Assembly: GCA_030589715.1 (NCBI GenBank)
Contig: JAUUVE010000113.1
Location: forward strand, 1 to 6,692
Length of the DNA stretch: 6,692 nt
Direction: 5' to 3'
Origin: Desulfobacteraceae bacterium
GTDB lineage: Bacteria; Desulfobacterota; DSM-4660; Desulfatiglandales; Desulfatiglandaceae
In this document: in pieces, positions 1-5,675 of the stretch
Numbering within the stretch: the stretch's first letter is position 1
Layout: each line of letters starts with the position of its first letter
Made by a program: the position numbers and the translations under genes
Notes under the pieces: model-generated
Databases searched by the model: none
The model's input: only the letters and a program-made list of their open reading frames with translations
Told to the model about the DNA's origin: nothing

Positions 1-139
1 AAGCGGTTTAACCGAGTCGTTTGAGGGCCAGATGAAAAACGAGAGCCGCTCCATTGCTGAAATAGCCCGCACCGCAGACGGTCGTGAAGGTATCAGCGCC
101 TTCCTCGTAAAACGTGCACCGGATTTCAAAGGGCAATGA
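1..139 (+). CDS. Enoyl-CoA hydratase/isomerase family protein, C-terminal end (partial)
   Basis: The reading frame is open from base 2 to a TGA at 137-139 and gives the last 45 residues of a protein whose start lies outside the window. The tail reads EGISAFLVKRAPDFKGQ, preceded by an Ile-Ala-Glu-Ile-Ala-Arg helix. This matches the usual ending of crotonase-fold proteins: a helix carrying the last acyl-CoA contacts, then EGI-x-AFL-x-KR-x-P-x-FKG. Known members hydrate or isomerise enoyl-CoA esters in fatty-acid or aromatic-acid beta-oxidation in the cytoplasm. The active-site glutamates and oxyanion-hole residues are not in view, so the exact reaction cannot be assigned. Nor can it be told whether the gene is intact, although this end carries no lesion. 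The next recognisable sequence is a broken flavin oxidoreductase end about 100 bases on. Confidence 0.8.
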   Translation, partial: SGLTESFEGQMKNESRSIAEIARTADGREGISAFLVKRAPDFKGQ

Positions 140-236
140 TTTTTAGGTGAGAGTCCCTATTTATGGGAGGAAGCATAGGAAAACATCCCTTGTGAATCAA
201 TGAAAACGGAGCCACAACATATAAAGAAACTGCTCA

Positions 237-449
237 TTCCAGCTGGCAGAACAGCTCGTGGAGGAGGGATACGCCGACTATATCTCCATGAGCAGGCCCT
301 TCATCCGTGAGCCTCATCTGATCAAGCGCTGGGAGTCTGGTGACCTTCAAAGGGCTACATGTATCTCCGACAACCAGTGTTTCGGCCCGATCACTGCCGG
401 AGAAGGTATATACTGCGTGGTGGAGAAAAGGCAGAAAGGTAAGGGATAG
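237..449 (+). pseudogene. Old Yellow Enzyme-type NADH:flavin oxidoreductase, C-terminal remnant
   Basis: About 70 codons in one frame (TAG at 447-449) read like the C-terminus of the TIM-barrel domain of Old Yellow Enzyme/2,4-dienoyl-CoA reductase-type flavoproteins. The order is LAEQLVEEGYADYISMSRP, then REPHLIKRW, then CISDNQCFGP and GEGIYCV. The family uses GxADFISMSRPLIREP at the FMN-phosphate end of the barrel, followed by a short cysteine-containing tail. A complete short-form protein is over 330 residues. Here the frame is closed by TAA at 222-224 and nothing upstream in any frame resembles the rest of the barrel. A GTG at 258 could start a 63-residue peptide, but it could not bind FMN or catalyse anything, and no ribosome site stands out. 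I infer a deletion remnant. Together with the enoyl-CoA hydratase end just upstream, it suggests that an acyl-CoA degradation cluster once continued here. Confidence 0.72.
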
Positions 450-614
450 GCATGGGGTGGGGGGCTTATCATGCCATTATCATTGATTTTTTTGGATTGA
501 CACGGCAGAGGTGTTCACATAAGGTGGGCTTTCTGTTTGAGGGTTGGCATATATATAAACTTTTTCGGGATACGAAAGTAAAGGCGCCATTGGGCGTAAC
601 TAAAAGGGCACATT
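450..614 (+). promoter_or_regulatory. Leader with candidate promoters for the MBL-hydrolase gene
   Basis: This 165-base AT-richer gap separates the broken oxidoreductase from the MBL gene and is the likely place for its promoter. Two weak candidates can be seen. One is a perfect -35 box TTGACA at 497-502, with only a poor -10 (TAAGGT, 520-525) at 17-base spacing. The other is a good -10 TATAAA at 554-559, with a poor -35 (TTCTGT, 531-536) at 17-base spacing. A purine-rich ribosome site, AAAAGGG (602-608), precedes the ATG at 615 by six bases. An open frame running through 452-703 shows no recognisable protein and is taken as chance. The promoter assignment is tentative. Confidence 0.3.
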
Positions 615-1460
615 ATGGAGTGCAAATTTTGGGGAACGAGGGGTTCTATTGCGGTTCCCGGAAAGGATACTACGGTCTACGGGGGGAACACCACCTGTCT
701 TGAAATTACCCTTGAAAGCGGCAGGAAGGTGATAATTGACGCCGGAACAGGCATCAGGGCCTTGGGTGAGCATCTGCTTGCCCAAGAGAAAAGGGTGGAT
801 ATACTCCTCCTCCTTACCCATATTCATTGGGACCATGTCTTAGGGGTCCTCTTCTTCCGCCCGATCTTTGAGCCCGCCTCCAAGATATCCATCGATGGCT
901 TTCCCACCTGCATGAGAGGTCTGACGTCCATCTTTGCCACCAAGAGGGGGGACGGCTTCTTCCCTGTCAAGTTTGAGGACCTAAAGGCTCAGATCCAGTA
1001 CCTGGACACCTTGAGGCATGGGCCCATGGATGTTGACGGTGTAATCATTGACACCGTTCCACTCCACCATCCCCAGGGGGGATATGGGTTCCGTTTTCGA
1101 GAAGGGAAAAAGAGCCTTGTCTTTATCACAGACAATGAACTTACCGAAGATGTGTGGAAAGGCAGACACCCTGATGATTATGTGGAGTTCTGCAAGGATG
1201 TCGATATCCTGATCCACGACGCCCAGTTTACGCCGGAGGAGGTCGGTGAACGCCGGGGATGGGGGCATTCGGATTATGGGGCCGCCCTGGAGCTGGCCCA
1301 AAAGGCCTACGTGAAGAGACTGATCCTTTTTCACCATGATCCTTCCCGTACTGACCAGAAATTGGCCTCGATAGAAGCAAAATGCAGAGATCTCGCCGCA
1401 GGAAATAACTCCCAAATCGAGGTTGTGGCCGCCAGGGAAGGCACTCAGTTTCCCCTTTGA
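615..1460 (+). CDS. MBL-fold metallo-hydrolase (TaR3-like/PhnP-RNase Z type)
   Basis: A 281-residue cytoplasmic protein without signal peptide. The N-terminus FWGTRGSIAVPG (residues 5-16) followed by YGGNTTCLE (22-30) is the hallmark of a metallo-beta-lactamase subgroup related to RNase Z and PhnP. The metal-site motif HxHxDH is H69-I-H71-W-D73-H74, within THIHWDH. Further candidate ligands follow in the family order: H151/H152 in PLHHP, D173 in ITDNE, the HDAQ segment at 201-204, H218 in GWGHSD, and H240/H241 near the C-terminus. All catalytic positions therefore look present, and the length is normal. Family members are phosphodiesterases or other hydrolases using two metal ions, and the substrate cannot be predicted from sequence. 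The ATG at 615 is preceded by AAAAGGG and begins exactly at the conserved N-terminal motif. It lies 52 bases upstream of cobU and probably shares its transcript. A 173-residue open frame on the opposite strand (981-1502) is a shadow. Confidence 0.88.
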   Translation: MECKFWGTRGSIAVPGKDTTVYGGNTTCLEITLESGRKVIIDAGTGIRALGEHLLAQEKRVDILLLLTHIHWDHVLGVLFFRPIFEPASKISIDGFPTCMRGLTSIFATKRGDGFFPVKFEDLKAQIQYLDTLRHGPMDVDGVIIDTVPLHHPQGGYGFRFREGKKSLVFITDNELTEDVWKGRHPDDYVEFCKDVDILIHDAQFTPEEVGERRGWGHSDYGAALELAQKAYVKRLILFHHDPSRTDQKLASIEAKCRDLAAGNNSQIEVVAAREGTQFPL

Positions 1461-1512
1461 TTTTCCTTCGGTTGACAAATCCATGGACCTCCGCCATCTC
1501 AACTGATCTCAA

Positions 1513-2043
1513 ATGAGTGCATCTTCCCCAAAAGAATTGGTGCTTGTCCTTGGAGGGGCAAGGAGCGGCAAAAGCTCCTGGGCCTTACGCCATATCGAAG
1601 AACGCTACGACTCTTACCTGTTCCTCGCAACCGCTGAAATTTCGGATGAAGAAATGGCCGAACGTATAAGATTACATAAAGAATCTCGCGGACCGAAATG
1701 GGAACTCCTGGAAGAGCCCATCAGGGTTTCCGAGGCCTTGAAGACAAAATGTGGAAATGTGGATGCCGTGCTTATTGACTGCGTCACTGTGTGGATGAGC
1801 AATGTGCTCTTGAAAATGGGGGCGGAGAAGGCCCCCGAATTTCAAGATCGTCTCTTAAAGACACTATCTCAGAGGAAGCAGGCGATCACCATTGTCTCAA
1901 ATGAGGTGGGCACAGGAATCGTGCCCGAGCATGCCCTGGGGAGACAATTCCGGGACTTGGCAGGGATGCTCAACCAGAAACTGGCGGCCTTGGCTGACAG
2001 GGTGGTCTATACCGTGGCAGGTATCCCCATGTATCTTAAGTAA
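1513..2043 (+). CDS. cobU: Adenosylcobinamide kinase / adenosylcobinamide-phosphate guanylyltransferase
   Basis: A 176-residue protein of normal CobU length. It has the P-loop GGARSGKS at residues 14-21. H55, in the stretch MAERIRLHKESR, corresponds to the histidine that carries the GMP intermediate in CobU. The Walker B-like VLIDCVTVWMSN is at 86-97, VSNEVGTGIVPE at 128-139, and GRQFRDLAGMLNQ (143-155) is the conserved C-terminal segment. The enzyme phosphorylates adenosylcobinamide and then transfers GMP to give adenosylcobinamide-GDP, a step in assembling the cobalamin nucleotide loop, in the cytoplasm. ATG 1513 is the first possible start, since the frame is closed by TGA at 1504-1506. 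No convincing ribosome site precedes it, so translation may depend on coupling to the upstream gene. No other cobalamin gene (cobS, cobT, cobC, cbiB) is in the window, which is odd because cobU is often clustered with them. No cobalamin riboswitch was recognised. Confidence 0.93.
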   Translation: MSASSPKELVLVLGGARSGKSSWALRHIEERYDSYLFLATAEISDEEMAERIRLHKESRGPKWELLEEPIRVSEALKTKCGNVDAVLIDCVTVWMSNVLLKMGAEKAPEFQDRLLKTLSQRKQAITIVSNEVGTGIVPEHALGRQFRDLAGMLNQKLAALADRVVYTVAGIPMYLK

Positions 2044-2087
2044 AGTCCATTCTGGAGGTTTTCGGCTTATTTTCTGGGAGAAGGGAG

Positions 2088-2828
2088 ATGAAGTACAAAA
2101 TTTTTTTCATAGTTCCACTGATTCTGCTCCTTGCAGCGCATGGTATGGGAGCAGACAGAGTTGTCTCTCTTGCCACTACGGAGTGGGAACCGTATGTTGG
2201 AGAAAACATGGAGAACTATGGTTTTACCTCTGAAATCATAGCCGAGGCATTTAGGAGGGTCGGGTATGAGGTAGAATATAATTTCAAACCCCCGAAAAGG
2301 GTCATGGCAGATGTGGAATCGGGTGAGTATGATGCTGGCTATCCTGCATATTATTCAGATGAGAGGGCAAGAAGGTTTGATTACTCCAACCCGTTTGCCG
2401 AGGGACCTTTAGGCTTTTATAAGAGAAAAGACAGAAACATCTCCTACAGGACATTACGGGACCTGACGCCTTACAAAATCGGTGTATGCCTCGGCTTTGC
2501 TTACCCCAAAGAGTTTGAGACAGCGGACTACCTGAAGAAGGAAGTGGCCAGAGACGAGAAGGCCAACCTCAGAAAGCTGGCCAAGAGACGCATCGACCTT
2601 TTCATCACCGATAAACTTGCTGCCAAGGCCGCTATCAATCAGTTCGTGCCGGAAGGAAAGGCTGTTCTGGAGTTTATGGAACCGCCCCTTGAAGTGCGCA
2701 AGCTATACCTGATATTTGGGAAAAGGAGGGGCAACAGGCAGACACTGAAGGACTTCAATACCGGCCTCAAAATGATCATTAAAGATGGAACGGTGAAAAG
2801 GATTATGAAGAAGCACGGCCTCGAGTAG
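2088..2828 (+). CDS. Family 3 extracellular solute-binding protein (orphan)
   Basis: A 246-residue exported protein. Residues 1-22 form a signal peptide: K2 and K4, a hydrophobic core of about IFFIVPLILLLAA, and likely cleavage after HGMGA. The mature part has the type II periplasmic binding-protein pattern of the SBP_bac_3 family. An N-terminal lobe carries WEPYVGENM (33-41) and a GF-x-SEII-x-EAFRRVGY helix, followed by SGEYDAGYPAYY and RFDYSNPF. A second lobe begins near YKIGVCLGFAYP, and the C-terminus ends in a short GT-x-KRIMKKHGL helix. Members bind amino acids or related small polar molecules and hand them to an ABC permease. No permease or ATPase gene is nearby, so partner and ligand are unknown, and a sensory or scavenging role is equally possible. 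The start is supported by the purine-rich GGGAGAAGGGAG immediately before ATG 2088. It follows cobU by 44 bases on the same strand and may be co-transcribed with it. Confidence 0.85.
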   Translation: MKYKIFFIVPLILLLAAHGMGADRVVSLATTEWEPYVGENMENYGFTSEIIAEAFRRVGYEVEYNFKPPKRVMADVESGEYDAGYPAYYSDERARRFDYSNPFAEGPLGFYKRKDRNISYRTLRDLTPYKIGVCLGFAYPKEFETADYLKKEVARDEKANLRKLAKRRIDLFITDKLAAKAAINQFVPEGKAVLEFMEPPLEVRKLYLIFGKRRGNRQTLKDFNTGLKMIIKDGTVKRIMKKHGLE

Positions 2829-2909
2829 CAGGGAAGGGGGGCAATTAATAAACCAGGATCAGCAGCTCAATTTGAACGGAAAAAGTGCCGGAAAAATAGG
2901 ACGGGGTAA

Positions 2910-2936
2910 GTCACACCCCCGCCACTCGGGGGTGAC
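2910..2936 (+). terminator. Stem-loop after the binding-protein gene; weak terminator or leader structure
   Basis: The left arm GTCACACCCCCG (2910-2921) pairs with CGGGGGTGAC (2927-2936) across a five-base loop. The stem has 10 pairs with a two-base bulge in the left arm, including six strong G-C pairs. It lies 82 bases after the solute-binding-protein stop. No run of T follows (the next bases are ACTCATTT), so it does not look like a standard intrinsic terminator. It could instead protect the 3' end of the upstream transcript or act in the leader of the downstream oxidoreductase gene. Confidence 0.4.
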
Positions 2937-2951
2937 ACTCATTTAGAGTGT
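2935..2951 (+). repeat. Second small hairpin abutting the first
   Basis: ACACTC (2935-2940) and GAGTGT (2946-2951) form a perfect six-base inverted repeat around the loop ATTTA. Its first two bases overlap the end of the preceding GC-rich stem, so the two structures compete for those bases or stack end to end. It lies 16 bases upstream of the palindrome at 2967-2980. Confidence 0.4.
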
Positions 2952-2966
2952 ATAAACACCTCAAAG

Positions 2967-2980
2967 ATTGTGATCACAAT
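2967..2980. promoter_or_regulatory. Perfect 14-bp palindrome, candidate operator for the AOR gene
   Basis: ATTGTGATCACAAT is identical on both strands and sits 65 bases upstream of the aldehyde:ferredoxin oxidoreductase start, where a dimeric regulator would be expected to bind. The half-sites TTGTGA/TCACAA resemble those of CRP/FNR-family regulators such as CRP and HcpR. However, those usually have about six bases between the boxes and here there are none, so another class with compact palindromes (GntR-like, for example) is as likely. No clear -35/-10 pair was found; the best -10-like hexamer nearby is TATTCT at 2986-2991. The regulator gene is not in the window. Confidence 0.5.
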
Positions 2981-3045
2981 GATTCTATTCTGGGCTAAGG
3001 ATAGAGGCCAAAGGTGCTCTCAATAGAGAAACAACGGAGGGAATC

Positions 3046-4875
3046 ATGAGCAGAGAATATGGGAGAGTATCGATCGTCAATCTAGTAGACCTAAGTTCCA
3101 GGACCCTGGAGATTGAACCGGGGATACTGAAAAAATTTATCGGCGGGGCAGGGCTGGCAGCCCACCTTTACAGTGAATTCGTCAAAGAGGATGTCCCTCC
3201 TTTAGATCCTGCGAGTCCGTTTATCATTATGACCGGCCCCTTTACCGGAACTTCTATCATGCTTTCCGGAAGGCACGGGGTCGCTGGTAGATCCCCCCTT
3301 ACGGGTTTCTGGGGGGAGGCCTCAGTGGGCGGAAACTGGGGCCGCGGACTCAGGCGGGCCGGGTACGACGGGTTGGTTGTCCTCGGGAAGGCTGAAAAGC
3401 CGGTTTATCTGTCCATCAATGACGGTAAGCTCGAATTCAAAGATGCGAGCCATCTCTGGGGAAAGGACTGCTTTGAAACCGACCGACTACTCAAAAATGA
3501 ATGGGGCGATAAGATTCAGGTCTGCACCATCGGGCCGGCTGGGGAAAAAATGGTCCGGTTTGCTGGGGTCTTCACGGATGGCGTCCACGCCAGGGCCGCT
3601 GGCCGGTGTGGACTTGGGGCCTTGATGGGTTCGAAAAACATGAAGGCGATCGTAGTCCAAGGACAAGGTGAGATTCCTGTTGGCAATCCCGATGCGCTGA
3701 AGGAAAGCGTGAAGGAACTTTTGCCAACCCTAACGGGCAAACTAAAGGGGTTGAGTAGTTTTGGGACGCCTGGATTGATTGTTCCTTGCGAGGCTATTGG
3801 AGATCTTCCTGTCCAGAACTGGAAGCGGGGAAAGTGGACCGAAGGGGCAAAAAAAATCAGCGGTCAGGAGTTAAGTGAGCGGTACCTGAAAAAACAGTTT
3901 TTTTGTTTTGGCTGCCCGGTCGGATGCGGGCGGACGGTGGGAGGTATGATCGATCCGACCCTCGAAGAGACAGGGGGGCCGGAATACGAAACCCTTGCTA
4001 TGCTGGGGTCCAATTGCCTTATCGAGGATTTGTCGGGTATTTTGAGGCTAAACGAGCTCGTGAACCGACTAGGGTTGGACAGTATAGAAACCGGGGCTGT
4101 TGTCGCTTTCAGCATGGAGCTGTTTGAAAAGGGTCTAATCGGTCCACAAGAGCTGGGGTCTCTAGACCTTCGTTGGGGAAATGCCCGGGCGGCCGAGGGC
4201 CTGATACGGATGATAGCAGACCGGGAAGGTTTTGGAGATCTCCTGGCGGAAGGTCTTAAGGTTGCGGCGGAGAGAATTGGCGGTATGGCTCCGGAATATG
4301 CCATCCAGACGAACAACATGGCATTGCCGGCCCACGATCCGAGGGCCTATGCCAGTTTGGCCCTGACATATCCGACTTCGAACCGTGGGCCCTGTCACTG
4401 CAGCGGTTTTACCTTCTGGTTCGAAAGGGCGTCGATTTTCCCTGAAATCGGCATCGATAAAGTGCTTGACCGGTTTGAGTCCGAAGGAAAAGCCGAGATG
4501 GTGATAAAGGTCCAAGACGTGATGAGTTTGTGGGAGAACCTGGCCCTCTGCAAATTTTCGGTTTTGGGCGGGGTGCAGCTTCAGGATATCGGCAAATGGC
4601 TGAAGAGCATCACCGGCTGGGACCTCTCTCTGGAGGATCTTATCGAGATTGGGGAAAGGAGCTTTACGCTGAAGCGCAAATTGAACGTAGGCTGGGGCAT
4701 TAGCAGGAAGAATGATAGCCTGCCCCTCCGGGTCCTGACCCATCGGGTGAGCGACGGTGGAGCAGGCGACCACCTACCTCCATTCAACATCATGCTTGCC
4801 GATTACTATGAGAGACGGGGATGGAGCAAGGAGGGGATCCCCGAACAGGAAACCCTCAACCGCCTCGGTATTTAA
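3046..4875 (+). CDS. Aldehyde:ferredoxin oxidoreductase (tungsten/molybdenum AOR family)
   Basis: A 609-residue protein, close to the roughly 605 residues of the Pyrococcus enzyme. The N-terminal domain has FIGGAGLAAHLY (31-42), GPFTGT (64-69), SGRHGVAGRSPLTGFWGE (74-91) and CGLGALMGSKNMKAIVV (188-204), all typical pterin-binding segments. The 4Fe-4S ligands are C287, C290 and C294 (CFGCPVGC), with the fourth at C502 (ALCKF), the same CxxCxxxC plus distant Cys arrangement as the family. GGPEYET (310-316) carries the conserved glutamates near the metal, and ALPAHDPRAY (426-435) with SNRGPCHCSG (445-454) contributes further pterin contacts. The family oxidises aldehydes to carboxylic acids, or reduces acids in the reverse direction, exchanging electrons with ferredoxin in the cytoplasm. 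Substrate and metal (W or Mo) cannot be fixed from sequence. A strong ribosome site, GGAGGG (3036-3041), stands four bases before ATG 3046. A palindrome upstream suggests its own control. The downstream MoaD-like gene fits its cofactor need. Confidence 0.95.
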   Translation: MSREYGRVSIVNLVDLSSRTLEIEPGILKKFIGGAGLAAHLYSEFVKEDVPPLDPASPFIIMTGPFTGTSIMLSGRHGVAGRSPLTGFWGEASVGGNWGRGLRRAGYDGLVVLGKAEKPVYLSINDGKLEFKDASHLWGKDCFETDRLLKNEWGDKIQVCTIGPAGEKMVRFAGVFTDGVHARAAGRCGLGALMGSKNMKAIVVQGQGEIPVGNPDALKESVKELLPTLTGKLKGLSSFGTPGLIVPCEAIGDLPVQNWKRGKWTEGAKKISGQELSERYLKKQFFCFGCPVGCGRTVGGMIDPTLEETGGPEYETLAMLGSNCLIEDLSGILRLNELVNRLGLDSIETGAVVAFSMELFEKGLIGPQELGSLDLRWGNARAAEGLIRMIADREGFGDLLAEGLKVAAERIGGMAPEYAIQTNNMALPAHDPRAYASLALTYPTSNRGPCHCSGFTFWFERASIFPEIGIDKVLDRFESEGKAEMVIKVQDVMSLWENLALCKFSVLGGVQLQDIGKWLKSITGWDLSLEDLIEIGERSFTLKRKLNVGWGISRKNDSLPLRVLTHRVSDGGAGDHLPPFNIMLADYYERRGWSKEGIPEQETLNRLGI

Positions 4876-4986
4876 GTAACCGTTCACGTTTTCACAAGTT
4901 CAGAGGTTCCCCGCATTGGGCGGGATCTTCGACAGGGTTTACAAAAATCTGAACAGTCGATTTGTAAGTTCTGAGCGGTCTTGCAC

Positions 4987-5002
4987 CGAAGCCCAAGCTT
5001 CG
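4987..5002 (+). repeat. Perfect 6-bp hairpin downstream of AOR
   Basis: CGAAGC and GCTTCG enclose the four-base loop CCAA. The downstream sequence is TTTGAATT, so only a very weak terminator is possible. It lies 112 bases after the AOR stop codon and just ahead of the branched palindrome, and it may be part of the same repeated element. Confidence 0.4.
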
Positions 5003-5012
5003 TTTGAATTAT

Positions 5013-5059
5013 TGAACTCCATTTTTGGATACCCCGTCAGTTTGCTGCGGGGTAGTTCA
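5013..5059. repeat. Branched palindrome (three-way junction), REP/MITE-like element
   Basis: The stretch folds completely with no unpaired base at the junction. The outer stem is TGAAC (5013-5017) with GTTCA (5055-5059). Inner hairpin A is TCCA-TTTT-TGGA (5018-5029). Inner hairpin B is TACCCCG (5030-5036) with CGGGGTA (5048-5054), extended inside by CAG/CTG after a one-base bulge, with the loop TTTG. A further outer pair TGAATT (5005-5010) / AATTCA (5077-5082) encloses it. Such compact branched palindromes are typical of dispersed repeats (REP-like elements or small non-autonomous transposon relatives). From this window alone copy number is unknown. A role in RNA processing between AOR and the MoaD-like gene is an alternative. 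Confidence 0.5.
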
Positions 5060-5078
5060 CCCCGATGTTGCATTAGAA

Positions 5079-5108
5079 TTCACCCAAATCCCCTAAATAT
5101 GCTATCAT
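5079..5108 (+). promoter_or_regulatory. Candidate extended -10 promoter for the MoaD-like gene
   Basis: TGCTATCAT at 5100-5108 combines an extended -10 TG with a hexamer (TATCAT) that differs from TATAAT at one position. A partial -35 (TTCACC, 5079-5084) lies 18 bases upstream. Transcription would begin near 5115, leaving a leader of about 145 bases before ATG 5260. A perfect TTGACA at 5122-5127 lies further downstream but has no good -10 at the right distance. If the promoter is real, the MoaD-like gene is transcribed separately from AOR. Confidence 0.3.
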
Positions 5109-5259
5109 ACAAGCCTGAAAATTGACAATTGATGCGATTATCGGACTTCTCAGAATGTGAATTCGTCGGGGATCATCAAGTTAGCAGTTTCATACTGCAA
5201 TAACAGCTCGTTTTTTGAGAACCGCCAAGATCTTATGCAACATCGGGGTTCATTATGAA

Positions 5260-5550
5260 ATGAAAATAGAAATTGAGTTTATTGGCTTTCCTGTGATCTA
5301 CGATATTTTCCCTGAGGGGCGTCATCCGCATTTATTCTCTGGGGAAACCATCACCCAACTGGTCGAAGACCTCATAAAGACAAATGAGCAAAGGGTCAGA
5401 GAGGCTCTCCTAGATGAGAGAACAAAAGAATTTGATCACACAATCCAAGTGATGATCAACCGAGACTTCATCGATAGGGATCAGTTCAGAGACAAGAAAG
5501 TCAGGGAGGGGGATCACGTCACTTTTCTAAGATTACTGGCCGGGGGATAA
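5260..5550 (+). CDS. MoaD/ThiS-family sulfur carrier protein, AOR-associated
   Basis: A 96-residue protein with a beta-grasp (ubiquitin-like) pattern. An initial strand MKIEIEFIGF is followed by a helix around TITQLVEDLIKTNE, then a later strand IQVMINRDFI and REGDHVTFLRLLAGG at the C-terminus. The final Gly-Gly is the site that is adenylylated and thiocarboxylated in MoaD and ThiS, and REGD-x-V-x-F-x-x-LAGG is the family signature. Such proteins donate sulfur for the dithiolene of molybdopterin or tungstopterin. Being next to AOR suggests service to that enzyme, but that link is inferred. The frame stays open back to TTG 5215, but homology to the carrier fold starts at ATG 5260, so that start is preferred; a weak GGGG (5245-5248) precedes it. 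An ATG at 5254 in another frame gives only Met-Lys-stop. At 96 residues it is longer than classical MoaD (about 80), with an insert between the helix and the third strand. A ThiS-like or other thiolation role cannot be excluded. Confidence 0.85.
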   Translation: MKIEIEFIGFPVIYDIFPEGRHPHLFSGETITQLVEDLIKTNEQRVREALLDERTKEFDHTIQVMINRDFIDRDQFRDKKVREGDHVTFLRLLAGG

Positions 5551-5675
5551 GGGTAATTTTTTGCCTTGATTCGGATCACGCCTGACCCTTGTAAGGTAAA
5601 CCATCGCCAGGGGTTCAGTGGAAACAGAAGCGTGAAAAGCTTACTTCTTTGATCAATTTTTTAGGGAGGAGAAAA
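5551..5675. other. Short intergenic region with strong ribosome site
   Basis: This 125-base gap holds no gene. Near its end, GGGAGGAG (5664-5671) stands four bases before ATG 5676 and is the strongest ribosome site in the window along with that of AOR. An eight-base palindrome TTGATCAA (5649-5656) sits just before it, but it is too short to call an operator. No clear terminator follows the MoaD-like gene. Confidence 0.4.

Larger units (their letters stand above)
4876..5259. other. Long intergenic region rich in inverted repeats, no gene seen
   Basis: This 384-base gap between the AOR and the MoaD-like gene holds no convincing protein. An open frame at 4916-5125 runs straight through palindromic DNA and has no recognisable motif. 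From left to right it contains a spaced inverted repeat GTTCAGA (4898-4904) / TCTGAAC (4948-4954), overlapped by a second pair TTACAAA (4939-4945) / TTTGTAA (4961-4967). A perfect hairpin CGAAGC-CCAA-GCTTCG follows at 4987-5002, then the branched palindrome at 5013-5059, and finally a candidate promoter at 5079-5108. No hairpin is followed by a good T-run, so no intrinsic terminator for the AOR gene is evident. Confidence 0.6.

Noticed and set aside
452..703. Open frame of 83 codons before and into the MBL gene
   Set aside because: It overlaps the conserved N-terminus of the MBL protein in another frame and has no recognisable protein features.
1472..1477. TTGACA box between the MBL gene and cobU as a promoter
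   Set aside because: No -10-like hexamer exists at 16-18 bases downstream, and the gap is only 52 bases.
981..1502. Minus-strand open frame of 173 codons
   Set aside because: It lies almost entirely opposite the MBL-fold gene, whose frame carries all family motifs. The reverse frame shows no domain and no ribosome site.
2967..2980. CRP or HcpR binding site
   Set aside because: Half-sites match, but the six-base spacer of those sites is absent, so only a generic operator is called.
4162..4773. Minus-strand open frame of 203 codons, with another at 3864-4319
   Set aside because: Both are opposite the AOR gene, whose cluster cysteines and pterin motifs establish the true strand. They are shadow frames.
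4987..5059. Intrinsic terminator of the AOR gene
   Set aside because: The hairpins are good but none is followed by a run of T on either strand.
4916..5125. Open frame of 69 codons between AOR and the MoaD-like gene
   Set aside because: It starts at a TTG without ribosome site, has no recognisable motif and passes through the branched palindrome.
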